Positions 1 through 14,000 of a stretch of DNA of 64,000 nucleotides are shown here, piece after piece. Position 1 is the stretch's first letter. Every line of letters starts with the position of its first letter. Below the pieces are notes generated by a model. The model did not search any database. It was not told the DNA's origin and worked only from the letters and a program-made list of their open reading frames with translations. Origin of the DNA: Symsagittifera roscoffensis. Taxonomy: Eukaryota > Xenacoelomorpha > Acoela > Convolutidae. The stretch is taken from the NCBI RefSeq assembly GCF_963678635.1, contig NC_087067.1:2730001-2794000 (forward strand), written 5' to 3'. The position numbers and the translations under genes were made by a program.

Positions 1-377
1 AGCAAAATAAATTCAAAATGCAAAAAAAAAGATATCATTATTGAAAAAGGTACGCACAAATTAATCAACCAAGCCAAATAAAAACGAATGATGAATGAGG
101 TTTCTTTCAAACAAAAAGATCAAATATTAGCCAATCACCATAGCAAAAATAGTAATTTTGCATGAAAAACACTTCAAAAAAAGTTACGATGAACAAAGAG
201 ATCCCAAGCATCACAATACTATGACAGAAACAATAATTAGTCAGCATGAATTTCCAATTGTTATCTGAACTGTAACAGCAAGAGATCCAGAACACCAAAA
301 TAAACAAAAACCTTAATACCAAATCCAATTCACGGAAGTGGCAACAACTACAGCAAATAATATTCGAAAAGTATGTA
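1..377. other. AT-rich non-coding flank
   Basis: No coding frame, RNA gene or repeat could be supported here. A 95-codon minus-strand frame at 107-394 has no recognisable domain, runs into the TIR element that starts at 378, and is treated as chance. Confidence 0.5.
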
Positions 378-1338
378 CCCGCATCCAGTTTCAAGCGTTA
401 ATAATCGATTATATTACAATTTTAGTACCAGTCTTACTAAAATTGAGAAACAATCGATTTTAATCAATTAATCATCGATTATAATCTCTCTTTTCAATAT
501 CAAATTATAATTAATTATAATCCATTATCATCGATTATAATCGGTTAATTCTTCGTCTATTTTTCGATACAATTATAATCAATTATAATTGATTATAATT
601 CAATATTTTTATTCAAATTTGTAAATCCCTAGTTTTGTACAAAAATCCATTATAATCGATTATAATTGATTATAATCCCTGTTGTTTGTCCATTTTGTCT
701 TCGAAATTGCATCTAATTTGCTTATACTTTATGCTTTTTGTAGATGTTGGTTCCTATGAAAAAAGAGATAAATGTTTCTAAAGTTTTCCTATCAATTCCA
801 GTTAGGGTTTCTTTTCCCATTTCTTCTCTATTAGAGTTGTTTTGAGATGCATATTTTAGCTTTTTTAACCACCAAATATTCAGCAAAATGATTTAGTTTC
901 ATGATTGATTCAAAAAATTTGTTTTTCATCTACCGCGGGAATCTTTCCACTAATAAAAAAAGAAAGGATCTCTTTGAAACTTTTGTTTCGTGGTAAAACT
1001 TTGTGTTCAGAGAGATTTTTAGAGATTTTGTTATTGACACAAAAATAGTAACCCATGAGATATAATTCGAATATAGTTTTGAATTGACAATTTTTGGCAA
1101 AATAAGAGATTATAATCAATTTCAATCGATTATAAATGATTTTAAGAGTTTTTTGTATCAACTATAATCTATTATAATCGATTATAAGAGATTATAATCT
1201 CTTGGAAAATATCACGATTATAATCAATTATAGATCTTTTCAACATACAGTTTTGGTAATTATAATCAATTATAATAGTCAAAAAATCATCATAATAGTC
1301 GGTTATAATCGTTAGTTTCGCCTAAACTTGGATGCGGG
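378..1338. mobile_element. TIR element with palindromic ATAATC arrays, TA target site
   Basis: The ends are inverted repeats: CCCGCATCCA at 378-387 and its complement at 1329-1338, with weaker pairing continuing inward (GTTT and GCG blocks). Both ends are bordered by TA (376-377 and 1339-1340), the target duplication of Tc1/mariner-like families. The interior at 400-680 and 1100-1310 is packed with ATAATCGATTATAAT-type palindromes able to fold into hairpins. No transposase frame is present, so it is non-autonomous. It shares end sequence and design with the element at 6803-7921. The superfamily is inferred only from the TA. Confidence 0.65.
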
Positions 1339-4300
1339 TACACAAAAAATTACTATTCTAAAAATTTGAACCGTTCATGTTCTAGAGATCATCAATAAAC
1401 CTTTTTAACAAATTATACTATAAAAAATCATTAAACATTTGAAGAAACCTTTGCTAATTTCATCCTTGTAGAAGTAAAACTAGCATATCGAAGACCATAG
1501 AAACTGTTCACAGTTTTTACAGAGAAATATAAAAAACAGAAAACCAAGGAATCGGAAACAAGGATGTAAAGCATAACATAAGTACCCAATCAAAACATCG
1601 ATCCCAACAAATAAACTTAGGGCAAAAGGCAAATGACTCGCAAGATCTACCTGAAACAGACAAGCCTACAAATTAGCTATTGATCCTAAACAAAATTCAA
1701 TGTGAACGAGTTCTGATAAAAAAAATCTCAGACTAAAGGGAAAATTTTTTTATGGTTAAAATGATGGAAGACAATTGTTTCGAGGGACCAATAGAAATTT
1801 TCATACTAGAGTTTCATGAACTAAATCAAACACGATGAATTTGAAACCCTAACGACAAACAAAAACTGCAATATACCCCAAACAGATAAAAAACGCCAAT
1901 ATCTAAACGGAGACTATGTTCAAGTAAGTAGCTAGCCATCGTAAGATTCGACAGCTTGTGCAGTTTTTTTGAGGAATATCTTCTCTGCCTAATCCTCGTA
2001 ACATGATCAGACTTCCCAACTGGATGAAGATTCCTTTCTCTTATGGTGAACCAACTTTTATAATTGAATCATCGGTCAAACCAGAATCAACCTTATCATC
2101 ACTAACTCATCATCAACAGTATCTCTGCCATCAACGACACCAATTTGCAGCATAGTAGTACAGCGGAACCCGATACAACCTTTGTCATAAGTACAACTCC
2201 TTGTAGTAATTGAAAAATGCAACAACTTTCAATAAATAATATCGCTGTTGGGATTAGTTTGGAGATGTACATTGCAATTCCTCCAGTATACGAATCAATA
2301 ATAAAAAATTACCGTCTCTTTATTTGTCAGTCAATAGATTTTTTCGGAGCGATATTCAAACTGACTTAAAATTTTTTGCTAGAGCACCCTAAAGAAAGCA
2401 GTATTAGACTTCATAGGCCAAAATTTTACGACCAAAAATTTACAAAAAATTAGTCACTTTCCAACAGCCAAATTCCGTTCATAAAAAAAAACAAAATACG
2501 CAACCCTTCTGCATTGAGCACTAACTTAAAGTTTCCAAAACAAAAAAAGCTAGGATTCCCTGAAAAAAACCATTGAATGTACCTTTTTCTCAAGATTCTC
2601 GTGCACAAGTTTTTTTTGTAATTAAATCAATTTTATGATTTTTTGATTTTTGTATAGTACGTTTTGTTACCACTTAAAAATGAAAAAAATGGACTAAAAT
2701 TTTTGGCTGGTTGCCATTATGACTGCAATGAAGCTAGAAAAATTTTATAACAAAAGAAGAAATACAAAATGTTAACGCAAATCAGGACCACACGCAATTA
2801 AAAACAGATGTACTTGCCCAGTTTATATTCAAAAACGCGCTCAAAAATCCTGAATTAAAGGAATTTACACTGATAAAGTTCCAAAAAAAGTATATTTCTT
2901 ACAAGTAACAAACTGGAACAAATAAAACAAAAACACGAGTTTTTTTAAATCAGCAAAATGGAACCCATGTCACACTTTGACCAAAAAAGGTGAAAACAAA
3001 TTAAAAGGTTTCAAACAGTAATCTAAAACAAACCCTCGCCATTAAGTTTCAGAATACCCACCAAAGGCATCGTCCAAACTAAGCTAGAAGAAAATAAATG
3101 ACAAGTGAGCTTAGTATATGAGGAAGAAAATGCAATTTGGATAGCCCAAAAAGGAAAAAAGCCAACAAACGGTAAAATCTCCAAAAACGGATAATGAAAG
3201 TTATTTTTTGAAAAAAAAACAGGTTTAACTCAAAGAACTTTTAAAATTCTGTTCTAAAGATTGTTGAAACACTACGTAATCAATTATAGATCTTTTCAAC
3301 ATACAGTTTTGGTAGTTATAATCAATTATAATAGTCAAAAAATCATCATAATAGTCGGTTATAATCGTTAGTTTCGCCTAAACTTGGATGCGGGTACACA
3401 AAAAATTACTATTCTAAAAATTTGAACCGTTCATGTTCTAGAGATCATCAATAAACCTTTTTAACAAATTATACTATAAAAAATCATTAAACATTTGAAG
3501 AAACCTTTGCTAATTTCATCCTTGTAGAAGTAAAACTAGCATATCGAAGACCATAGAAACTGTTCACAGTTTTTACAGAGAAATATAAAAAACAGAAAAC
3601 CAAGGAATCGGAAACAAGGATGTAAAGCATAACATAAGTACCCAATCAAAACATCGATCCCAACAAATAAACTTAGGGCAAAAGGCAAATGACTCGCAAG
3701 ATCTACCTGAAACAGACAAGCCTACAAATTAGCTATTGATCCTAAACAAAATTCAATGTGAACGAGTTCTGATAAAAAAATCTCAGACTAAAGGGAAAAT
3801 TTTTTTATGGTTAGAATGATGGAAGACAATTGTTTCGAGGGACCAATAGAAATTTTCATACTAGAGTTTCATGAACTAAATCAAACACGATGAATTTGAA
3901 ACCCTAACGACAAACAAAAACTGCAATATACCCCAAACAGATAAAAAACGCCAATATCTAAACGGAGACTATGTTCAAGTAAGTAGCTAGCCATCGTAAG
4001 ATTCGACAGCTTGTGCAGTTTTTTTGAGGAATATCTTCTCTGCCTAATCCTCGTAACATGATCAGACTTCCCAACTGGATGAAGATTCCTTTCTCTTATG
4101 GTGAACCAACTTTTATAATTGAATCATCGGTCAAACCAGAATCAACCTTATCATCACTAACTCATCATCAACAGTATCTCTGCCATCAACGACACCAATT
4201 TGCAGCATAGTAGTACAGCGGAACCCGATACAACCTTTGTCATAAGTACAACTCCTTGTAGTAATTGAAAAATGCAACAACTTTCAATAAATAATATCGC

Positions 4301-5336
4301 TGTTGGGATTAGTTTGGAGATGTACATTGCAATTCCTCCAGTATACGAATCAATAATAAAAAATTACCGTCTCTTTATTTGTCAGTCAATAGATTTTTTC
4401 GGAGCGATATTCAAACTGACTTAAAATTTTTTGCTAGAGCACCCTAAAGAAAGCAGTATTAGACTTCATAGGCCAAAATTTTACGACCAAAAATTTACAA
4501 AAAATTAGTCACTTTCCAACAGCCAAATTCCGTTCATAAAAAAAAAACAAAATACGCAACCCTTCTGCATTGAGCACTAACTTAAAGTTTCCAAAACAAA
4601 AAAAGCTAGGATTCCCTGAAAAAAACCATTGAATGTACCTTTTTCTCAAGATTCTCGTGCACAAGTTTTTTTTTGTAATTAAATCAATTTTATGATTTTT
4701 TGATTTTTGTATAGTACGTTTTGTTACCACTTAAAAATGAAAAAAATGGACTAAAAATTTTGGCTGGTTGCCATTATGACTGCAATGAAGCTAGAAAAAT
4801 TTTATAACAAAAGAAGAAATACAAAATGTTAACGCAAATCAGGACCACGCGCAATTAAAAACAGATGTACTTGCCCAGTTTATATTCAAAAACGCGCTCA
4901 AAAATCCTGAATTAAAGGAATTTACACTGATAAAGTTTCAAAAAAAGTATATTTCTTACAAGTAACAAACTGGAACAAATAAAACAAAAACACGAGTTTT
5001 TTTAAATCAGCAAAATGGAACCCATGTCACACTTTGACCAAAAAAGGTGAAAACAAATTAAAAGGTTTCAAACAGTAATCTAAAACAAACCCTCGCCATT
5101 AAGTTTCAGAATACCCACCAAAGGCATCGTCCAAACTAAGCTAGAAGAAAATAAATGACATGTGAGGTTACTATATGAGGAAGAAAATGCAATTTGGATA
5201 GCCCAAAAAGGAAAAAAGCCAACAAACGGTAAAATCTCCAAAAACGGATAATGAAAGTTATTTTTTGAAAAAAAAACAGGTTTAACTCAAAGAACTTTTA
5301 AAATTCTGTTCTAAAGATTGTTGAAACACTACGTAA
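1222..5336. repeat. Tandem duplication, two units of about 2056 bp
   Basis: Sequence from about 1222 to 3278 is repeated from about 3279 to 5335 with only a handful of differences, mostly homopolymer length. The junctions (ACTACGTAATCA at 3271-3282 and 5328-5339) share the microhomology TAATCA. The left breakpoint lies inside the TIR element at 378-1338, so the second unit carries a copy of only that element's right end (to about 3395). No coding content was recognised in either unit. The near identity implies a recent event. Confidence 0.85.
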
Positions 5337-5456
5337 TCATGTATAAACTAGAGAAGGCTTCATTTAGACAAGGCTTCATCTACCTCATTCTGAGTAGCAA
5401 AAATATTTGCTAAAAAAGCATAAAAAAATTGAGAAAATTGAAGAAAAACTTGTAGA

Positions 5457-5905
5457 CAGGGGCGGATCTAGGATTTTCTCGAGGGGGGGGGGCGGATTTT
5501 CAAAAAATTTTCCAAAATTTTGACGAACTTTTTTTTTTTTTTAGGTCGACCAAATTGATTTTTTGAGCTCTACCGTTTCTACCAAAGTACTGTTTTGCCC
5601 CTATTTTGGCTAAATTTTCTGCGCCGCAGGCAAACTTTTGAAAAAAACAGTCAAAAAAGCCGTTTTTGGGCACTTTTTGAAAAATTTTGACAGAAAAATT
5701 GCGTTTTTTTGGCGCGCTCCCCCTCAAAGTTAGTATATATTGGCGCCCAAGGCGCCCTTAGGAAAATTTTAGGGTCGGTCGGCCAAAAATGGATTTCTGA
5801 AAAAGTATCAAAGGGGGGACCCTTTGGGTCGGCAGGGGGGTCGAATCCCTGAGGGGGGGGGGGGGGGCGTCCGCCCCCCGCCCCCCCCCCTTAAATCTGC
5901 CCCTG
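5457..5905. mobile_element. hAT-like MITE with 8-bp target duplication
   Basis: The element begins CAGGGGCGGAT and ends ATCTGCCCCTG, an imperfect terminal inverted repeat typical of hAT-derived MITEs. It is flanked by a perfect 8-bp direct repeat, CTTGTAGA, at 5449-5456 and 5906-5913. It is 449 bp with no coding capacity. It contains long G and C runs near 5484 and 5851-5890 that could form quadruplex or hairpin structures. A diverged relative lies near 54.6 kb. Confidence 0.88.
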
Positions 5906-5913
5906 CTTGTAGA

Positions 5914-6800
5914 CGTCGTTAAAGAACCAATAAAAAAATTATTAAGTAAAGAAGACAAGTACATGAGTAAGCAATGATGTGATGAACACAATTATTTTAG
6001 AAAAAAACTATGACAGTCATTTGATCTTAAATTATATTGTGAATTTTTTTTGAAGTGTCAATATCAGAGCTAGCTTTTTTTTCTTGTTAGAAAGCCTAAA
6101 GGTACACATTTTTGAAATCATTAGCAAGAAAAACAAAAACATCTGATGCAGCATATCTCCTCTCAGATGTTTGACTATTTTTCTTGATCCAAATCAATCA
6201 CAAAAATTTACTTTTGTTTCAGTTCACACATGTTCTCGAATCTAGATTTCTAGACTCAATTTCACTCCAAAAACACTCATAGAACTGAGATAAAGCAAAT
6301 CTATTTTAATTTTTTACATGTGTGAATCATGCCGGTTTATTCAATAAATTTTTGTGATGTGCAATATAAATGCACTTTGTTCTAAAAACTTTACAAAAAA
6401 TCAGCCAGTTCAAAGAGGAAGGCATCGAGTGGTATAACATATCGAGGACGTTTCGGTAATGATTAAGATTCCAGTCAAAGTCTTTGGAAAAACTGGGCTG
6501 ATTAGTTATATGTGTCAGACCTTAGTTTGCCGTGGGGCAGAAAAAGCAAAATTAATTTTCAGTACTGTACTTTTGACGTTTGTTTTCCGTACTCAATTAA
6601 ATTAAAATATCGCCTAAATTAACCTCCTATGAAAACAACCTTAGAAAACGAAAGAGAAAATCACACAAAGTTACAGCAAATTTTAAATTGATCGGAGCAT
6701 TCTGTGTTATTTGCCACGTAAACGACGACGCATTTTTGATTTTTATTAGGCTAGCTGAGCAATCCAAAATTTTGTTAAAATGTTTCTGAAGGCAAAAAGT
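5914..6800. other. Non-coding stretch between two mobile elements
   Basis: AT-rich sequence with short stop-interrupted frames only. No exon, RNA gene or repeat boundary was recognised. Confidence 0.5.
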
Positions 6801-6802
6801 TA

Positions 6803-7921
6803 CCCGCACTGACAGAAATTGTTTCCGGTCGATTTAAATTGATTTTAAAGCGATTTTAATTTGATCCAAATCGATTAAACATGTACATTTTACGAACTTA
6901 AATGGATTTTAAATCGATTTAAATCGATCTTTTTGAAATTTTTAAATCAATTCAAGTGTCTGAAAAATCGATTTAAATCGATTTCGATGGATTTTCCGAC
7001 TCACTAAAATCCATCCGAATCTCACTTAAATCCATCAGAATCTCACTTAAATCCATTTTAAATCGATTTAAATCGATCTTTTTGAAAATTTTAAATCGAT
7101 TTAAGTGTCCAAAAAATTCCGACACTCTAAAATCGATTTTTTTTTACTAACACGGCGAAAAAAACATACCCCTTGAAAAATGGTTGGAATTTTATATTCT
7201 CGATTTTTTAAACATAAACACTCTTACCAGATGTTATAGAATTTATTTAAATGATCCACATAAGTCAGGTTTTAAACTCAAAAATTTGCAATAAAATCAT
7301 AGAAAACCATTGTAAATCAGATTCTGGGCAAAATCTTGTGTAACAAACCAGAAAAGTGTCAGGTAAAACTAAATTGTAATCTCAATTATATGCAAAAAAA
7401 TCATAGAAAAACATGAAAGTAAATCAGATTTTAAGCAACAACTTATGAAATGAATCAAGAAAAAGGTAAATATAGATCAGTTTTTGAAATCAAAATATGC
7501 AAGAAGATCATAATATTTTATCGATATTTTGGTCTTTTTATTTGGTTTTTTTTATGCTACAATACGCTATGGATGAAAAATGAAAAATGATAGGCAAGAA
7601 AATAATGCAATAAAAATTTGAAACTGATAAAACTCGAATGAAAAAAATCAATTTAAATTGATTTAAATCCTTTTTAATCCCCTTGAAAATGAAAACAAAT
7701 TTAGACTGAAAAAAATGCATTTAAATTGATTTAAAATCGATTTGGATCAATTATTTTGGCTGGGATTTAAGATCAATTTTAATCGATTTTAAATCGTTCC
7801 AAATCAATCTTCATCTTTTTTATTTAACTTTTGTACTTGTTTCATACTAAAATCGATCTAAATTTAATCAACGTATTTTTTCATACTAAAATCGATCCTA
7901 ATCCATTTTTGTCAGTGCGGG
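6803..7921. mobile_element. TIR element with AAATCGATTT arrays, TA target site
   Basis: Perfect 12-bp inverted ends, CCCGCACTGACA at 6803-6814 and TGTCAGTGCGGG at 7910-7921, are bordered by TA on both sides (6801-6802, 7922-7923). Subterminal regions at 6830-7140 and 7640-7890 are dense in AAATCGATTT palindromes. No transposase is present. The end sequence CCCGCA and the palindromic subterminal arrays match the element at 378-1338, so the two probably belong to one family. It ends about 90 bp before a GPCR exon and lies inside that gene's intron. Confidence 0.75.
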
Positions 7922-8013
7922 TAGGCTTGGAGTGATGAAAATTGGACGCTACAATTTAAAATATCATCGCAAAAATCTAATATTGATTTTTCTCACAACT
8001 GTCTCATTTTCAG

Positions 8014-11000
8014 CTTCAACGCGAGTGTGGATTAATTTCGGCACCAACTACGTTAGCTGTACCTCAATGATGTACAAAAGTGCTCACGTGAAAAACCTAC
8101 TGGACACTGTGTTTTTCTATCTCGTCCCCGCTCTCATCTCACTCACTCTCTACTCTGTCACAGGATATCGACTCATGGGTGCCAGTCGCAACAGAAAGGT
8201 AAACCCTCTGAGGTCCTTTTTCAAAACTCACCGTGGAAGGAGCGAAAACTGTAGAAAATCCCTGTTTTGAAGAAGTTTCGCAAGTTTTTGATTAAAAATT
8301 TTTTTTGGATGGTGGTACTCATCGAATTTAAAGCACATTTGTTCCAAGATAGAAAGTTTTTTTCTAATTTTTAATGATCAGCCGACCGAAACTAATAAAA
8401 AACTTTCATCATAAAAATCAGAATTATATTACTAAATCAGCTTAATGTATCTAGAAGTTTGTACTAAATCAGCTTAATGTACCTTCACTCTGCAAGAAAC
8501 TCTAGAGCACTGATGAATTTAGACGTTTCCTTCATTGAATGAAAATCTTCTCAGTTTGGTTTGAAACATGATACATTTAATTGAAAACTAGCAGAAAAAA
8601 CCATGATTGAAAATAACGTTTTTCTAATTCCGCAAAGCGAAAATAAGTATGCAGTTTGCGCTTTTAAAGAATGTGCATGTTCCTATGGCCTCTTGCTGTT
8701 TGTTTTGTTTCCAGCTACGCAACAGAAACCTGACAATTGCCCTGATTTTTTCAACTGTGTTCTGGATTATCTGCTGGGCGCCACAGAGCTACTACTACCT
8801 GTACTCTACGTATGCGATTGGAGAGAAAGACTTCGGCTGGAAAATATACAAGCAGGATCTGGGTTTCTTCGTTCTGGAGGAAATGAAAACTAGCTTGGTC
8901 ATGTCACACGCTTACGTCAGCCCTCTTCTGATTCTTTTCATATCTCGCAAGTGAGTAGCTGTTATAAATTCAATCACAAAGTAGCGATATCGAGCACAAT
9001 ATCCTTCTCTCGTATTTTTCTCTCTTGTATATTTTAATGACAGCCATTTCTCGCTAACTTACCCTAGAAACTTGCCCATATATAATAAATTTGTGGGGAG
9101 CGCGTGCTAAAAAATTGTACTTCCTGAGGATGAGATGATGGAAACTATGAAAGCGATAAAGAGTAACTTAGAATATGTTATAAGAAACACCCGGATTGAC
9201 TCCATAGACCTAAAATGCTAGTCATACATTTCCATTAAAAAAGTCTATGAAAAACTACTAGCCATACAATTTTCATACTTTTTACAAAAATGACTTCAAC
9301 GAACTTTCAAAGAATTTTTTTCTTGTTTCGGTATATCGTCTTGAATGAAAAAAAAAATTCTTTTTTGTCAAAAAATGCTGATTATCCAATTTCCATATAT
9401 GGAAATTCTATGACTAGCCTTTTTTTGATGGCGACAGCAGAACCTTTTTCCATTTTGGTTTCAAAATTGCACCAAAAAAAAACTGTTGTTTTTTTTCAAT
9501 CACACAACAATTTTTGTACTAAAGAAACACTATAAAAGATTTTTTTAATGCAAGATTTTTATGTGCATAACGTAGTCCTATATCAACAAAAATTGAGTTT
9601 TTTCCCGTTTTTTTTCTATGGCATGTTTTTGTATGCCTCGATCAATGCATGATTTATAAAAACGTCTAATTCAAAAAATCTATTTAAATATTTTTGCCAA
9701 CATTTAAAAGTTTGATAGTTTCGTTATATCTTTCGTGTAAAACTTACTCAAGACAAGAAAGGCCGTGTCGAATACATTGTTATTGCAAGACATTCAAACT
9801 TTTGGTCTCTCTATTTTTGAGTAACCAAGGTCTTTTGTTCAAAAAATGCTAGTCATAGAGTTTCCATAAATGAAAAAATACTAATGAGAGTGTATGATAA
9901 GCATTTTTTCATGTATGGAAATTGTATGAGTAACACTTTTGGTCAACGCGGGCACTCAATCCATCAAACTCTGTTTTAGCATTAAGATGGCAAACTGTGT
10001 ATTTTGCGAATTCCTGGGTTGACGAAAACTTCTTTCCACATAAATCCACAAATTTCCATAGATACAGAAAATTGTATGAAATCTCTATGATAAGGTTTTT
10101 CCATTATATGAAATTTGTATGACAAGTGTTTTACAATAAACCAAAAAAACTTGACTTTTTTTCTTAATTTTATTTCTGAAAATTTTTGGGTTATGTTCAT
10201 AATCGAACGCAAGTGAAGAACTTGGTTTACTATATGCTATAGTCAGCAAAAAATGGATGGTTTTGCATTTTCAATGCACAGAAAACAACTTGAATGTTCC
10301 TAGAGCTGTCTTACACAAATATTATAACAAAAGTAACCAACTTTTGAATTTTGGCAAAAAAAAATTCAACAATGATTTATTGTAAAATTTGATTTTTTGA
10401 TTAAGTCATACATTGATTAAGTCATACGTAAGATTGCAATACAAAAATAGGAGTTTCAAGCGTTTTTTTGAAAACGTTGTTTGCGAAAATCAAAAAAAAA
10501 TTCAACATTAGTTCATCCAGGACTAGTTATGCACTAAAAAACGTATGCATGCAAAAACTTTTTCTTGAAAAAATTTTTTTGAACAAAAAATTCGATTTTT
10601 GAATGAAAAAAAAAACAAAAAAAATCAAAATTACTTGGAATTTTTTTTGACTTAAGAAAACATTAGTCATACAATTTCCTTATATTTTTTTTCATAGACT
10701 TATTTTATGGAACTGTATGATTAGCATTTCCGGTCTGTGGAGGTCCACCCGGGTTGTGAGCAAATTTCGCCACAAGGACGCTCCATTTTGGTCTATATTT
10801 TGTTCTTTCGTTGTGTCTGATCGTTCCGACAAAGTTTTAGCATTTTTAAAGACTCATGTCTGGACTCCAGAGACCAAAATAAAACCAAATTGTGCGCCTA
10901 TCCAGTGCACAGTTTGGCCTCGTAGTGAGTAATAAATTAAACGGCGTAAGAAATAAAGAGAAATAGTTGCAAAAATTAACGATCTAGAGTCATAACGCGG

Positions 11001-14000
11001 CCAAACTGTGTGTTTTGTGAACTGTAAAGGGATTCCGCAACAAGGACGCTCCCTCTGTTTTTCTTTTGTTCAATCATTCTCTTTGATCGTTCTGACAAAG
11101 TTTTAACATGTTTAGAGACTTGTTTCTGGAATCAAGAAACATATAGACACACAATTTTTCGCCTATCCAGTGCATTCTTCGGCCTCGTAATGTTTTTTTT
11201 TGAGCACGAACACTTATGCAACTAAAATCATCTGAGGCTCAAAAAATTAGCCAAGCAAGTTTCATCAAAAATTTTGAGAATTTTTAATGCTGACCAAAGA
11301 AAATCATTAAGAAAGCGACACCGTCATAAGAGTTCCTTACGACGCCACTAAGTACACTAAGTACACCTACTAAATTAGTTTATCGGTTGTCATAAAGTTC
11401 TACCTGCGGTTTAGTTTTTTTTTATTCGAACATTAGAAAATTACTTGTGAATCATCTGGTCTAGAGTACAGTTAGTATGATATGATACACGTCCTCAATT
11501 TGGAAAAAAGAGTTAAACATGTTAAAAAAATCCAAAAAATTTTTTTATTCACTATATTCACTCTAATTTCCAATATAAAATTTTTGAATAATAGATATCG
11601 CATGGATTTTGATCATAAAAAAATAAGCCAAAATACTTGGTTGGAACAAAAGAATACATAATGATTGTTGAAAAAGAACTACAAACAAGACTGACCGTAT
11701 CAGGGCGAAGCCCTGATTTTTCCGACTGCCCCTTAAGGTCTATGGAGCTGTATTAAAATGAAAAAAAAAGTAAATATAATAAATTGATTTTTTTTCAGTT
11801 TAAATTTTTTTTTGTGAAAATTATCCCCACACGCCATATAAACTACAAAGTGGTAGTTTTTGCTCTTAGTGACAAATCAAGCAGGGCAAATAAGCTTGCT
11901 TCAACCAACTTGGAACGATTTTTTAAGACGTATTAAATCTCTGCTTACACGTAAATAGCGCGAAATATATCGCGCGTTAATTGTCCCAAATTGTCCGAAA
12001 TGCCAATCTTTAAACCCACATAACTTTACTACAAAAAATCACAGGTAAAAGATTTTTTTGAATTCAAGCTCAAGACAACACTGCGCTTTGAATGATTATA
12101 AATCATATGTCAAAAATGGCTAGTTAGGAATTCGAAACTTGTCTCAAAAATTACCAAAAAATTGCCATCCGAGCACAAATTTTCCGTTACTTCCGTTACG
12201 AAGTCGGAACTAAACGAACTATTAATGAACTAAAACACGAAGCTTAACAAAAATAAAAACAGACATCGCAAGCAGACATCCACAACGGGAGAGCAGACTT
12301 AGTCAATAGGCGCGTAGGATATTCTCAGATGTCCGGCCATTGTAAAAACCTTCAGCTTATGAAAATGAACAGATCAAGCAATCGATGTTCCTAACAACAC
12401 CAGCAAATCCGGAGAAGATTGCAACCGCATAAAATTGTGATTTATGTTCTGTGTTCAAAACAAAGTCAAAACAGTCATTGGAATTCAAAGTTCTACCTTC
12501 TACCTTGAAAAATAATTGAAGTCAACGAAAATGCACTGATAGTAGGAGCAAAGTCTACAAAGGTTAAAAACTGACCAACAAGGAGAAAATGAGTCAATAT
12601 TCAACTCCGAAAAAATGCTTATACTTAACTTTGGTAGAATCTAAGCATGCTATGGCTAGTTCGTTACCGAAACAGTCAAACAATGCAATTCTATTTGGTC
12701 GGTCGAGGAATGCCACGATAAATTTTTGCTCCTTCACGCAGTTTTAGAGAATGCACCCAAAAAATCACCTATCAAAACACTTACGGATTAAAATGTAATC
12801 CGTTTTTCTGGTTCACTTTGAATTTTAAGTGTTTTTTGAAGCTGACAAAATGGAGGAAAAAAACAGGACAAAAAAATCGATTTCTAAATGAAAATTATAA
12901 AACTAAAAACGATATAAAAAAAATTTGACGACAAAAAAAATTAGGATTCAATTTTTCCGATGAGACAGTGATCCCGATTAGCACACACAAAAAAAAACGA
13001 AAACCCACCAAAGAGAACAGTGAAACTGTTAGGATCATTCAAGAGTAACAATGGCCATATGACAAAATTAAAAACTCGGTGAATCTAGCAGTAAAAGGCG
13101 CACAGACAATTCGGACAAAGACAATTCAGCCATTTGAAAATTCAGACAATTCAGCCTGAGACATTTCAGTTAGTTTTACAAAACGCTAGATTCGAAAGAA
13201 AAAAATTGGAATTGAAGATATTGCTCGGTTTAAGGTCGCCGGTGGGCGCGCTATACGCGAGTCACCGCTTCGCGGCGATAACCGGCTCTAAATTTCGCCG
13301 GTATGATACACGTCCTCGATTTGGAAAAAAGAGTTAAACATTTAAAAACAATCCAAAATAACTTCTTATTCACTATATTCACTCTAAATTCCAATATAAA
13401 ATTTTTGAATAATAGATATCGCATGGATTTTGATCATAAAAAAAATAAGACAAAATACTTGGTTGGAACAAAAGAATACATAATGATTGTTGAAAAAGAA
13501 TTACAAACAAGACTGACCGTATCAGGGCGAAACCCTGATTTTTCCGACTGCCCCATAAGGTCTATGGAGCTGTATTAAAATGAAAAAAAAGTAAATATAA
13601 TAAATTGATTTTTTTTTCAGTTTAAATTTTTTTTTGTGAAAATTATCCCCCACACGCCATATAAACTACAAAGTGGTAGTTTTTGCTCTTAGTGACAAAT
13701 CAAGCAGGGCAAATAAGCTTGCTTCAACCAACTTGGAACGATTTTTTAAGACGTATTAAATCTCCGCTTACACGTAAATAGCGCGAAATATATCGCGCGT
13801 TAATTGTCCCAAATTGTCCGAAATGGCAATCTTTAAACCCACATAACTTTCTACAAAAAAATCACAGGTAAAGGATTTTTTTGAATTCAAGCTCAAGACA
13901 ACACTGCGCTTTGAATGATTATAAATCATATGTCAAAAATGGCTAGTTAGGAATTCGAAACTTGTCTCAAAAATTACCAAAAAATTGCCATCCGAGCACA

